The position numbers were made by a program, and so were the translations under genes. Shown piece by piece: positions 45,698-53,957 of a DNA stretch of 64,000 nt. Source of the stretch: Rhodospirillales bacterium (GTDB lineage: Bacteria > Pseudomonadota > Alphaproteobacteria > ATCC43930 > CGMCC-115725); NCBI GenBank assembly GCA_027315365.1, contig DAHUYF010000156.1, forward strand, positions 1 through 64,000, given 5' to 3'. The notes beneath the pieces are model-generated. The model worked only from the letters and a program-made list of their open reading frames with translations, was not told the DNA's origin and did not search any database. Each line of letters begins with the position of its first letter. The first letter of the stretch is position 1.

Positions 45698-46321
45698 ATG
45701 CGCTCGTCCGAGCAGCAAGGATCCGACCTCGTGACCAGCGCCGCCAGCGAATTCGTCGCCTTCCGTATCACCGTCTGCGGCATCGCCGAGCTTGCCAGCC
45801 ACAGCGCGGTCGGCGTCACCCACGTGCTCTCCATCCTCGACCCCGGCTTTCCCGATCCCGAGGCCTTCGGCGCCTTCGGCGAGCATGAACGGCTCGATCT
45901 GCGCTTCCACGACATCACCGAGGAGCGGCCGGCCATGCGGCTGGCGCAGCGCGAGGACGTCGCCGCGCTGCTGGAATTCGGCCGCGACCTCCAGCGCGAG
46001 CCCGATGCGCATCTGCTGGTCCATTGCCATATGGGCATCTCGCGCTCGACCGCGTCGATGGCGCTGATCCTGGCGCAGGCGCGCCCCGACCGGCCGGCGC
46101 TCGATGCGCTCGCCGAGGTGCGGCGCATCCGTGCCCAGATCTGGCCCAATTTGCACCTCATCGAGCTCGGCGACGAGCTGCTCGGCCGCAACGGCGAACT
46201 GGTCGCCGCGGCGGTCGCGCGCTACCGCCACGTCGTCGAGCGCCGGCCCGACATCGGCAAGATGATGGTCGAGATGGGGCGCGGCCGCGAAGTGGCCGCG
46301 GCGACGGCGCCGCCGGGCTGA
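45698..46321 (+). CDS. Tyrosine/dual-specificity phosphatase-like protein
   Basis: A 207-residue protein with the CX5R active-site loop HCHMGISRST (C110, R116) and an upstream aspartate D72 (LRFHDITEE) that could be the general acid. The order of elements fits compact cysteine-based phosphatases of the dual-specificity type found in alphaproteobacteria. The ATG at 45698 is used; a GTG at 45731 with AAGGA upstream would remove eleven residues and fits homologues equally well. It follows the YkoP-like gene and is convergent with the cyclase gene, 3 bp apart. Confidence 0.8.
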   Translation: MRSSEQQGSDLVTSAASEFVAFRITVCGIAELASHSAVGVTHVLSILDPGFPDPEAFGAFGEHERLDLRFHDITEERPAMRLAQREDVAALLEFGRDLQREPDAHLLVHCHMGISRSTASMALILAQARPDRPALDALAEVRRIRAQIWPNLHLIELGDELLGRNGELVAAAVARYRHVVERRPDIGKMMVEMGRGREVAAATAPPG

Positions 46322-46324
46322 TGC

Positions 46325-47101
46325 TCAGCCGCCGATGATCGCCACGGCGCGCGTCCAGCCCGCCGAGGCGCCGCGGATCTTCACTGGAAAGCAGCTCACG
46401 GTGAAACCCTGCGCCGGGAGCGCCTCGAGATTGTGCAGCTTCTCGAGATGGCAGTAGCCGATCTCGCGGCCGGCCTTGTGGCCTTCCCAGATCAGCGCGG
46501 CGTCGCCGCTGGCGCTGTACCTCTCCTGGGTGTGGACGAAGGGCGCGTCCCAGCTCCAGGCGTCGGTGCCGGTGAGCCGCACGCCGCGCTCCAGCAGATA
46601 GAGCGTCGCCTCGCGCCCCATGCCGCAGCCGGCGGCGACGTAGCCGGGCTTGCCGTAGGCCGAGCCGGCGCGGGTGTTGACGACGACGATATCGAGCGGC
46701 TGCAATCGATGACCGATGCGGCCGAGCTCGGCCTCGACCTCCGCGGCGGTGACGACATGGCCGTCCGGCAGGTGGCGGAAGTCGAGCTTGACCCCGGGCT
46801 GCAGGCACCAGTCGAGCGGCACTTCGTCGATGGTGATGGCGCGTTCGCCGCGGTTCATGGTGGAGTGGAAGTGATAGGGCGCGTCGAGATGCGTGCCGTT
46901 ATGGGTCATCAGCCGGATCCATTCGATCGCCCAGCCCTCGCCCTCGGGCAGATCGGTCGCCTCGAGCCCGGGAAAGAATTTCACGATGTCGGCGGCGGTG
47001 TCCTTGTGCGTGAGATAGTCAATCCGCGGCCCATAGCCCGGCGGATCGGAGACCACGTCGTTCTCGAGATGCATGGAGATGTCGATCAACCGGCGCGCCA
47101 T
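46325..47101 (-). CDS. Cyclase family protein (putative metal-dependent hydrolase)
   Basis: A 258-residue protein of the cyclase/kynurenine-formamidase superfamily. The metal motif HxGTHxDxPxH is [15 protein letters not shown] (H67, H71, D73, H77), and the N-terminus reads [20 protein letters not shown]. The subgroup hydrolyses formamides, amides or lactones; the substrate is not fixed by sequence. It follows the radical SAM gene with 76 bp between stop and start. Confidence 0.85.
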   Translation of the reverse strand: MARRLIDISMHLENDVVSDPPGYGPRIDYLTHKDTAADIVKFFPGLEATDLPEGEGWAIEWIRLMTHNGTHLDAPYHFHSTMNRGERAITIDEVPLDWCLQPGVKLDFRHLPDGHVVTAAEVEAELGRIGHRLQPLDIVVVNTRAGSAYGKPGYVAAGCGMGREATLYLLERGVRLTGTDAWSWDAPFVHTQERYSASGDAALIWEGHKAGREIGYCHLEKLHNLEALPAQGFTVSCFPVKIRGASAGWTRAVAIIGG

Positions 47102-47177
47102 GTACTGCTCCTCCCGCGGGGTGCGCGCATCATAGCGCCGGCGCCGCCGCGGCAAAATCCTGCCCCGCCGCCGGCGC

Positions 47178-48785
47178 TCAGGCGCGGCGGCGTGTCGCCA
47201 GCGCCGCGGCGCGAGGGCGCGGCGCTCGCGCCTTGGCGGAATAGAACGAGGCATTCTGGCGGCCGGCGGCGGCCTCGCGCGCAAAAGTGACGAGATGATG
47301 CGCGACAAGCGCGACATGGATCACGTCCTCGACCCGCCCTTGTCGCAGCAGCGGCCACGCCATGCGCCAGAAGACGCGGCGGTAGTCGGCGATCACGCCG
47401 ACGCGCAGCAGGATGTTGGCCATGATGCGCAGCCCTTTGCGCAGATTGGCCCAGGAGGCGCGCTGCGGGCTGGCCGGCGGCTTGATGCGGTTGGGATAGG
47501 TGTACTCGACATTGTAGGCGAAGCGGCGATAGAGCGCCTCGGGCGCATAGGCCTCGGCAACGACGCGGCGCCAACCGGCGAGCACGCGGTCATAGGGCAG
47601 CAGGAAGTCGACATTCGATTCGCGCGTCGGCTCGTCGATCAGCCGGCCGGCGGCGGCCAGCCGCTGCCACAGCGGCGTGCGCGGCAGCGCCTGCAACAGG
47701 TTGACGGTAAGCATCGGGATGTTGGAGCGCTCGATGAAGTCGAGGATGCGCTGCGGCGTCTCGTGCGTGTCGCCATCGAGGCCCATGATGATGCCGGAGA
47801 CCACTTCGAGGCCGAAGCCGCCGAGCACGCGCACCGCCTCGATGATCGGCAGATCGTTGTTGTGATCCTTGGCCATAGCATGCAGTGCGTCCGCCTCCGG
47901 CGTCTCGATGCCGCAGAACACGGTGGTGAAGTAGGCCTCGCGCATCAGCGCGAGAAGGTCCGGATATTTGGCGATATTGAGCGTCGCTTCGCAGGCGAAC
48001 TCGACGGGGTAACCGTTGCGCCGCTGCCACTCGACAAGATGCGCCACCAATTCGCGCGCGGCACGGCGATGGGCGATGAAATTGTCGTCGACGAAATAGA
48101 CCGCGCCGGGATTGCCGTGGCGCAGCATGGTGTCGAGCTCGGCGGTGACCTGCGCGGGCGATTTGATGCGCGGCACGCGGCCATAGAGCGCCGGGATGTC
48201 GCAGAACTCGCAGCGATAGGGACAGCCGCTCGAGAACTGCACATTGGCGATGAAATACCGGTCGAGCGCGACGAGGTGATAGGCCGGCGACGGAAATGCG
48301 CCGAGCGGCAGGCGTTCCTGCGTCTCCAGACGCACCGGCGCCGGCGGCCGCGCCGGATCGGCGTCGAGCAGCGCGATCAGCCGGTCGGTGGCATCGCCAA
48401 GCTCGCCAATATGCAGGTAATCGAAATCGCCGTAGGGCGCAGGGTCGCCCGACACCGACGGACCGCCCAGCACCGTGGTCTTGCCCTGCGCATGGGCGCG
48501 GGCGTTGATGTCGAGGATCTTCGCACGCTGCACGTGCATGCCGCTAACCAGGATGGCGTCGGCCCAGCCGATCTCGCGCCGGCTCGCCGGGCGGATATTC
48601 TCGTCGACGAAGCGCACCTCCCAGTCCGCCGGGAGGTAGGCCGCGATGGTGAGCAGGCCCTGCGGCGGCATGAAGGCGCGCGTCGTGCCGAGCAGCGCAT
48701 AGGCGTTCTCGAAGGTACCGAAGGAAGGGCTGTAGGCGGGAAAAACGCAAAGTATCTTCCGTCGGTTGGCGGCGATCGGCGGCAT
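47178..48785 (-). CDS. B12-binding radical SAM protein, HpnP-like (DUF4070)
   Basis: A 535-residue protein with an N-terminal B12-binding Rossmann-like domain ([20 protein letters not shown], then [20 protein letters not shown]), a radical SAM core with the cluster motif C188-x3-C192-x2-C195 ([20 protein letters not shown]), and a DUF4070-like C-terminal region with [20 protein letters not shown]. The whole arrangement closely resembles HpnP, the hopanoid C-2 methylase. Related DUF4070 radical SAM proteins of other function exist and no hopanoid gene is nearby, so HpnP is a hypothesis. The ATG at 48785 is used from homologous starts. Confidence 0.78.
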   Translation of the reverse strand: MPPIAANRRKILCVFPAYSPSFGTFENAYALLGTTRAFMPPQGLLTIAAYLPADWEVRFVDENIRPASRREIGWADAILVSGMHVQRAKILDINARAHAQGKTTVLGGPSVSGDPAPYGDFDYLHIGELGDATDRLIALLDADPARPPAPVRLETQERLPLGAFPSPAYHLVALDRYFIANVQFSSGCPYRCEFCDIPALYGRVPRIKSPAQVTAELDTMLRHGNPGAVYFVDDNFIAHRRAARELVAHLVEWQRRNGYPVEFACEATLNIAKYPDLLALMREAYFTTVFCGIETPEADALHAMAKDHNNDLPIIEAVRVLGGFGLEVVSGIIMGLDGDTHETPQRILDFIERSNIPMLTVNLLQALPRTPLWQRLAAAGRLIDEPTRESNVDFLLPYDRVLAGWRRVVAEAYAPEALYRRFAYNVEYTYPNRIKPPASPQRASWANLRKGLRIMANILLRVGVIADYRRVFWRMAWPLLRQGRVEDVIHVALVAHHLVTFAREAAAGRQNASFYSAKARAPRPRAAALATRRRA

Positions 48786-48922
48786 CGCGGCGTCTCTCCC
48801 CGTTCTTGAAGGCACTCGGCTGGTGAACCACCGGGAGCGCGCGCAGGTTCATCGGCGGGAGCGCGCTGTTGCCGGCGAGGCGCGGAATGCTAGGCTCGCG
48901 TCGCCGGGCGGAGGACCGAGAC

Positions 48923-49342
48923 ATGCGTATGGCGCAGCATCACATCACGATCGCCACGCCGGGGCAGGGGCTGCACGAGATCACGCCGGTCGTGACCGGT
49001 TGGGTCGCGGCGCAGGGCATGGCCACAGGTCTCCTCACGCTCTACCTGCGGCACAGCTCGGCCTCGCTGCTGGTGCAGGAGAACGCGGCGTCCGAGGTGC
49101 GCGCCGATCTCGAGGATTTCCTGCGGACGCTCGCGCCCGAGGACCCGCGGCGCTATCGCCACGACGACGAGGGGCCCGACGACATGCCGGGACATATCCG
49201 CGCCGCGCTGCTGCCGACCCAGCTGTCGATTCCGCTCGCCGGAGGGCGGCTGGTGCTCGGCACCTGGCAGGGGCTGTACCTCGTCGAGCACCGCCGCGCG
49301 CCGCATCGGCGAGAGATCGTGCTGCACCTCCAGGGCGAGTAA
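48923..49342 (+). CDS. YjbQ family protein (secondary thiamine-phosphate synthase type)
   Basis: A 139-residue protein of the YjbQ/UPF0047 family. Conserved segments are GLHEITPVVTGWVAAQG, LTLYLRHSSASLLVQENAAS, YRHDDEGPDDMPGHIRAALL and LGTWQGLYLVEHRRAPHRRE, including the histidines thought to bind a ligand. Some members show weak thiamine-phosphate synthase activity; the physiological role is not settled. The ATG at 48923 lies seven bases after GGAGGA. It is convergent with the encapsulin gene, 5 bp apart. Confidence 0.88.
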   Translation: MRMAQHHITIATPGQGLHEITPVVTGWVAAQGMATGLLTLYLRHSSASLLVQENAASEVRADLEDFLRTLAPEDPRRYRHDDEGPDDMPGHIRAALLPTQLSIPLAGGRLVLGTWQGLYLVEHRRAPHRREIVLHLQGE

Positions 49343-49347
49343 GAGCG

Positions 49348-50196
49348 CTAGCGCGCCCGTTGGGGCCGGTCGTCCTTTCGCTCGCTCGCGCCGCCGGCGG
49401 TGCCGATAGTGCAGATCGCCCGCGGCTCGTCGATGCGCAGTACGATGCTTTCGCTGAGATAGAGGTGATAGTGAACGCCGTCCTGGCTGGCATAGCCGGC
49501 GCGCAGGTCCTGCCCGAGGATGAGCTCGCCGAGACGGGGATCGACCAGCACGCCGCCTTCGATCGGCGCCTTGTAGATGCCGCGCGTGCACAGCCGTCGC
49601 AGATGCTCGAGCTGCAGCATGTCGGTGCCGGGATAGAGGCGGAACAGCCCGTTGAACAGCGGCGGCGCCAGCGCCAGCGCGTAGGGGCCGCGATAGCCGG
49701 CCTCGTCGAGACGCGTCACCGCGGCCAGCACGTCGGCCAGCGCGCGCTCGACCGCCGACCAGTCGCCGCCCTCGATATGCTGGCGGCCCTCCTGCGTCAG
49801 CAGCCCCGGCAGATGGAAATCCGGCTGGCCGCGATAGATGAATTCCTCCTCGCGGTCGGCGACCGCTTCGGCCGCGTCCTCGGCCGGCGTCAGGTCGAGC
49901 GGCTGGCCGTTGTCCAGATGCGCGGCGACGCGGCGCACGCTGAGCCGGAAGCTCTTGCGCAGCATCGGCACCGACACGGCGCGCCCCATCACCGCACCTG
50001 CCTCATCGGCCGTCGGCTGGCGGCAGTAATCGTCATTGCCGACCTCGATGGCGGTGAGGCCGGGGCCGAACGGGCCTTCGAGGTCGAGGAAGCGGCGTCC
50101 CGTCAGCCGCTCGCGCGCGGCGTCGATGGCGGCCTCCTCGACCGCCCGCCAGATCGCTTCGGGAAGCGCCGCCGGATTGCGGTTGAGGCTGTCCAT
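49348..50196 (-). CDS. Encapsulin shell protein (linocin/CFP29 family)
   Basis: A 282-residue protein with the HK97-like capsid fold of bacterial encapsulins. Family segments are WRAVEEAAIDAARERLTGRR, FLDLEGPFGPGLTAIEVGND, FRLSVRRVAAHLDNGQPLDL, EEEFIYRGQPDFHLPGLLTQ and LGQDLRAGYASQDGVHYHLY. It should self-assemble into a small icosahedral compartment. The cargo gene, an encapsulated ferritin, ends 10 bp upstream on the same strand, so cargo and shell are co-expressed. AGGAG precedes the ATG. The C-terminus is about 15 residues longer than the fold needs and is charged (ASERKDDRPQRAR). Confidence 0.93.
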   Translation of the reverse strand: MDSLNRNPAALPEAIWRAVEEAAIDAARERLTGRRFLDLEGPFGPGLTAIEVGNDDYCRQPTADEAGAVMGRAVSVPMLRKSFRLSVRRVAAHLDNGQPLDLTPAEDAAEAVADREEEFIYRGQPDFHLPGLLTQEGRQHIEGGDWSAVERALADVLAAVTRLDEAGYRGPYALALAPPLFNGLFRLYPGTDMLQLEHLRRLCTRGIYKAPIEGGVLVDPRLGELILGQDLRAGYASQDGVHYHLYLSESIVLRIDEPRAICTIGTAGGASERKDDRPQRAR

Positions 50197-50206
50197 GGCG
50201 TCGCTC

Positions 50207-50569
50207 CTAGCGGTTCTCGTCGCGCAGCGTGCCTACGGTGAAGCCGTGCGCGCCGGGCTTGCCGTTGCCTTCGGCGTCGCTCTCGATCTCGAGGATCGGC
50301 TTCTCGGTGAACAGATAGGTCTTGAGATGGGTGGCGAAATCCGTATCGCTGCGCCTGATCCATTCCAGCAGCATCGAGGCGTGCTCCATCTCCTCGCGCA
50401 TGTTGTGCAGCAGCAGTCCCTTCAGCGCCTCGTCCTCGGTGTCGTCGGCGCGCTGGCGATACCAGTCGACGGCGTCGAGCTCCTCGATCAGCGAGACCAG
50501 CGCGTGGTGAAGCCGCAGCGCGTGCTTGGACAGGCGCTCGCGCGGCGCGTGCAGGGATTCGCTCGACAT
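50207..50569 (-). CDS. Encapsulated ferritin-like protein (EncFtn)
   Basis: A 120-residue two-helix ferritin-like protein that forms an annular ferroxidase and is packed into encapsulin. Aligned with Rhodospirillum rubrum EncFtn, the ferroxidase residues correspond to E30, E60 and H63 (SLIEELDAVDWYRQ and HNMREEMEHASMLLEW), and W36/Y37 of the entry site are present, with D32 in place of a glutamate. The C-terminal HGFTVGTLRDENR is the encapsulation tag. GGAG stands seven bases before the ATG. It oxidises Fe(II) for storage in the shell encoded just downstream. Confidence 0.94.
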   Translation of the reverse strand: MSSESLHAPRERLSKHALRLHHALVSLIEELDAVDWYRQRADDTEDEALKGLLLHNMREEMEHASMLLEWIRRSDTDFATHLKTYLFTEKPILEIESDAEGNGKPGAHGFTVGTLRDENR

Positions 50570-50676
50570 TCACCGTCTCCGCCGGATGGGACGCGCGGCG
50601 GTAGAACGAGGATCGCTCCGCCGGCGCGCGCCAAGCCAGAACGCCGGGCGCGGCGCGCGGGTTCCGGCAGGGTAGC

Positions 50677-50973
50677 TCAGGGCGGCGGCGGTGGGTTGGT
50701 CCAGACGCGCACCGCCATCAGCTCGCGCAGCGCAACCAACTCGCGGGCGATGGTGACGATCGCGGCGATGAAGCCGGAGAAGATGCCGGCGAGCGCCAGG
50801 CCGATGATGAAGCCGATCACCGTCCACAGCACCTGCTGCGCCAGGCCGGCGGGTGCGGCGAAATAGCTGCCGGCGAAATCGCCGCGATAGCCCTCCACCG
50901 TTGCCGAGATGATGATGAGCAGCGCCAGCAGCTTGTTGATGATGTCGAGGATGCCGATCAGCAGCCGGTTCAT
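50677..50973 (-). CDS. Small two-helix membrane protein beside the encapsulin locus
   Basis: A 98-residue protein with two hydrophobic segments: residues 3-25 (LLIGILDIINKLLALLIIIS) and 45-75 (AQQVLWTVIGFIIGLALAGI and FSGFIAAIVTIA). It ends in WTNPPPPP. I do not recognise a family. It lies 107 bp upstream of the ferritin gene on the same strand, so it may be transcribed with it, but this is unproved. A GGGAG site precedes the ATG. Confidence 0.65.
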   Translation of the reverse strand: MNRLLIGILDIINKLLALLIIISATVEGYRGDFAGSYFAAPAGLAQQVLWTVIGFIIGLALAGIFSGFIAAIVTIARELVALRELMAVRVWTNPPPPP

Positions 50974-51036
50974 CGGCGATCTCCCTGCGCAGTCCGCCCG
51001 CCGTCGACGCACCCGCGCGGGTACGCTCCCGCGGGT

Positions 51037-51372
51037 TCAGCGCCGCGCATGCAGCAGGTAGGCGAGGGCGTAGCCGATGGCGCCGGCGACGAGCAGCGCC
51101 AGCAGCGGCCGCTCCTCGACCCGCTCGGCGAGATCCTCGGCTCCCCGCCGTCCGCTGCGATAGGCGTGGTCGGCCAATCCTCGCGCGCTGGCGCCGGCCT
51201 TTTGCGCGACGTCCCAGGCCCCATTGCGTGCCTCGGCCAGCGCGCTCGCCGCTTCTCCGGCCATCGACGCCGCCTGCTGCGCCAGTTCCCGCGCGCGCTC
51301 GGTCATCTCCTCGGCGCCCGTCGACGCCCGCTTGACCAGCCGGTTCGCCTGATCCGCGATGTTTTTCGCCAT
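51037..51372 (-). CDS. YqjD/ElaB (DUF883)-like membrane-anchored protein
   Basis: A 111-residue protein with an alanine- and glutamate-rich helical N-terminus (RELAQQAASMAGEAASALAE, residues 28-47) and one C-terminal membrane helix after a conserved RPLLALLVAGAIGYALAYLL. This architecture matches the DUF883/YqjD family, tail-anchored proteins that in E. coli bind ribosomes in stationary phase. GAAGGAG precedes the ATG. It is 63 bp upstream of the two-helix membrane protein gene. Confidence 0.72.
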   Translation of the reverse strand: MAKNIADQANRLVKRASTGAEEMTERARELAQQAASMAGEAASALAEARNGAWDVAQKAGASARGLADHAYRSGRRGAEDLAERVEERPLLALLVAGAIGYALAYLLHARR

Positions 51373-51515
51373 GCCCGCTCCTTCCGCCCGTGGTGAGCCC
51401 GTTACCAGGGCAAACATCCGGCCGCGGCGGTCATCCCAGTGCGGCGGGGAGGAAACCCGACGGAAGCGGGTCGATCGCCACGGCTGCCGTAGAGGTTGGC
51501 GAGGCAGCCTGCGGT

Positions 51516-52046
51516 TTAGCGCAGCGTCGCCGCGGCGACGGCGAGCGGCTTGTCCAGGCGATGCTCCTGGAGCGGGTGGATCTCTTCGCTGACCGGGATC
51601 TCGCGGAAGTTGGCGGCGCCGAGCAGACCGTCGATGCGCCCCTCGCTTTCCGCCAGCGGCAGCAGGATGCTGCGATAGACGATCGGCTGCCCCTCATGGA
51701 TGCCGACCCCGCCGGTGCTGATCGGCACGCCTTTGGCGAGGACGCGCGCGGCGTACGAAGTGGCGACGTAGAGCAGCGTGCTCTCCTGGCATTCCGACAG
51801 GCTTTGCCGGTCGAGCGTCGGCCAGCTGGGATCGCGCAGGTTCTCGCCGACCGCGGCAAAGCGCGAGCATTCGAGTTTGGGGTCGACGTCGATCAGCAGG
51901 CAATTAGCCCAATCTTGGCCGAAAAACTGCGGATCGATCTGCGCCCGGCGGGGCAGCGCGCCGCCGCGGCACAGGCTGCGCCAGCGCGCCAGGACGCGCA
52001 ATACCAGGCGCTGTTCGCGGATCTGCAGATCCGTCATCGGTTCCAT
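51516..52046 (-). CDS. PAS-domain protein (PF07310 type)
   Basis: A 176-residue protein of the short PAS_5 family common in Rhodospirillales. Segments LRVLARWRSLCRGGALPRRA, WANCLLIDVDPKLECSRFAA and SILLPLAESEGRIDGLLGAA follow the family pattern. It has no output domain, so it is probably a partner protein in signalling; the ligand is unknown. The ATG at 52046 is used; one at 52037 is possible. It lies 143 bp before the YqjD-like gene on the same strand. Confidence 0.72.
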   Translation of the reverse strand: MEPMTDLQIREQRLVLRVLARWRSLCRGGALPRRAQIDPQFFGQDWANCLLIDVDPKLECSRFAAVGENLRDPSWPTLDRQSLSECQESTLLYVATSYAARVLAKGVPISTGGVGIHEGQPIVYRSILLPLAESEGRIDGLLGAANFREIPVSEEIHPLQEHRLDKPLAVAAATLR

Positions 52047-52093
52047 GGCATGTCCGCCGGAGGTGTCGGTCCGCCAGGGTAGGGGAGGGGCGG

Positions 52094-52420
52094 TTAAGGA
52101 AGGATTAGAGAGGGGGCCCCTCGGCGCCGCCCGCCGGAACCCGGCACGATCACCGGCACCGCCAGCGGCGGCGTGAAATAGGTCACCGGTGGCGCCGTCG
52201 AGGCGAGCGGCCCCGGCGTCAGCCCCGGCGGCGCATAGCCCGGCGGCACGAACGGCGCGAGCGGGCCCGCCACCACCCCGCCCGTCACCGGCTGCGGCGG
52301 CAGCAGCAGGATGCCGACGCGGGGACCGGCCAGGGCCGCCGGTATCGTTCCCGCCGCCAGCGCCAAAGCCAGCACCAGCAAAACCACCGCCATCCTCCTC
52401 CGGTCGATCGCGTGACGCAT
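52094..52420 (-). CDS. Small secreted proline-rich protein, unknown function
   Basis: A 108-residue protein with a signal peptide (MAVVLLVLALALAAGTIPAA, cleavage near ALA-GP) and a mature part rich in P, G and V (PGYAPPGLTPGPLASTAPPV). GGGAGG precedes the ATG. There is no recognisable domain and no cysteine. It is 47 bp upstream of the PAS gene, same strand, and divergent from the DUF2846-like lipoprotein gene. Confidence 0.55.
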   Translation of the reverse strand: MRHAIDRRRMAVVLLVLALALAAGTIPAALAGPRVGILLLPPQPVTGGVVAGPLAPFVPPGYAPPGLTPGPLASTAPPVTYFTPPLAVPVIVPGSGGRRRGAPSLILP

Positions 52421-52576
52421 CGTCGCCTCCCTCTCTCACGCACCGCAGATGGGACGTGCCGATGCGCCGGCAAGCAGGGTTTTCCGAAAGAGACAATTCG
52501 CGGCGAACTGAGCTAGATCAAGGGATGACGGCTGGGCTTGGGGCATAGGACAGGCTGGCTATGAAGGGGGACCGGA

Positions 52577-53026
52577 ATGAGGCGCGGCCTGCTCTCGATC
52601 ATCGTGTCGGCGGTGCTTGTGCTGGCCGCCTGCGCCGACGGTCCGTATCCCGGGGCGGAGCCGGCGCTGGCGCCCGACAAGGCGCGGCTTTACGTCTATC
52701 GCGCGCTCAATCCCAACGATTCGCTGCTGTGGACGACGGTGTCGCTCGATCGCCGGCCGATCGGCGCCTTGGGGCCCGGCACCGTCTTCTACCGCGATCT
52801 TCCGCCCGGCATGTACGAGATCGAGGTGCAAAGCGACCAGCTCTATCCCGGCCAGTTCAAGACCGTCCGCCTCGTCGCCGGCAGCCGCACCTATGCCGAG
52901 ATCCAGCAGCAGCCTTTCTGGGGCACTCCCAGTTACGAATGGCAGGGCTCGACCTTCCTCGTCGCCATCGTCAACCCGGTCGTCGGCGCGCGCCAGATCC
53001 AGCGCCTCCGCTTGACCGCGGGTTGA
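52577..53026 (+). CDS. DUF2846-like lipoprotein
   Basis: A 149-residue lipoprotein (signal peptide ending VLAACADG). The mature part follows the DUF2846 pattern: ARLYVYRALNPNDSLLWTTV, PIGALGPGTVFYRDLPPGMY and EIEVQSDQLYPGQFKTVRLV, a compact beta-sandwich found in envelope proteins. The role is unknown. GGGGGACCGG precedes the ATG. It stands alone, convergent with the HemD-like gene. Confidence 0.75.
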   Translation: MRRGLLSIIVSAVLVLAACADGPYPGAEPALAPDKARLYVYRALNPNDSLLWTTVSLDRRPIGALGPGTVFYRDLPPGMYEIEVQSDQLYPGQFKTVRLVAGSRTYAEIQQQPFWGTPSYEWQGSTFLVAIVNPVVGARQIQRLRLTAG

Positions 53027-53059
53027 CCGACCGGCGGCGGAAGGGCGAGAGAAGCGAGT

Positions 53060-53890
53060 TCAGCTCCCTTTCCGCCCTGCGGCGAAGGCGGCGGCGATGG
53101 CGCGGACCAGCGGCTTCATGAAATAGGCGTCCTGCGGTGCGATCGCGACCTTGACCTCGCGCGCCTCCAGCTCGGCCGCCACCACCGGGCCGACCGCGGC
53201 GACCAGCATCCGGGCGAAGGCGGTCTCGAGCGCCGCCGCGCGCCCGGCCGTCCGCGCCACCTCGAAGAGGCGGCGAACCTGCGGCGAACTGGTGAAGGCG
53301 ATGACGTCGACCCCGCCCGCTTCCATGCGGTCGATGACCTCGACCACCCGCCCGGCATCCGCCGACGAGGCGTAGGCATAGGGCAAGACCGGATCCGGCC
53401 GGGCGCCGGCCTCGGCGAGGAAGTCCAGCAGCCGGCGGTTGGGATTGTCGGGATAGAGCTGGACGCCGACCCGCCGGCCGCGCACATCCTCGGACGACAG
53501 CGCGGCGATGACGCCTTCGGTGGTCGGCTCCGCGGCGCGCAGATCGGGCTCGAGGCCGAGCGTGCGCAAGGCGGTCGCCGGCTTGGGCCCGCGGGTGATC
53601 TTGCGCGGCGGCGCGAGCGCGTGCAGGAACGCGCTTTCCGTCCCGGCGGCGCGTGCGGCGGCGTGGAGGCGGCGCAGCCCCTCGCCGGTCAGCAGGACGA
53701 GGTCGTCGCAGGGATCCCGGACGAAGCGCTCGAGCCAGGCCGCGACCGGCGCGGGATCCGGCGGGTCGACGATTGCCACCAGCGGGCAGCGGATGGCTTC
53801 GCCGCCTTCGGCCTCGATCAGCCGCGCGAGCAGGTCGAGCTCGCGGGTTTCCGGCAGAACGATCCGGCGTCCGGTCAACGATCCCTGCAT
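53060..53890 (-). CDS. Uroporphyrinogen-III synthase family protein (HemD-like) in the nitrate cluster
   Basis: A 276-residue protein with the two-domain HemD fold: LPETRELDLLARLIEAEGGE at the start, VLLTGEGLRRLHAAARAAGT in domain 2, and VDVIAFTSSPQVRRLFEVAR followed by VAAVGPVVAAELEAREVKVA near the end. HemD closes the tetrapyrrole ring for siroheme and heme; siroheme is the cofactor of NirB, whose gene lies upstream on the same strand. It starts 67 bp after the nitrate reductase gene, so it is likely the last gene of the nitrate operon and a second, pathway-dedicated HemD. Confidence 0.82.
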   Translation of the reverse strand: MQGSLTGRRIVLPETRELDLLARLIEAEGGEAIRCPLVAIVDPPDPAPVAAWLERFVRDPCDDLVLLTGEGLRRLHAAARAAGTESAFLHALAPPRKITRGPKPATALRTLGLEPDLRAAEPTTEGVIAALSSEDVRGRRVGVQLYPDNPNRRLLDFLAEAGARPDPVLPYAYASSADAGRVVEVIDRMEAGGVDVIAFTSSPQVRRLFEVARTAGRAAALETAFARMLVAAVGPVVAAELEAREVKVAIAPQDAYFMKPLVRAIAAAFAAGRKGS

Positions 53891-53957
53891 CGTCGCTCCG
53901 CGGCCTCCGCGTGTCGCCGGCCAGCTTTACCGGCCGCCGGCGGAAATTGCAAAGCGG

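Noticed and set aside
52091-52098. CtrA-like TTAACC before the PAS gene
   Set aside because: The TTAA coincides with the stop codon of the proline-rich gene and no second half-site is present.
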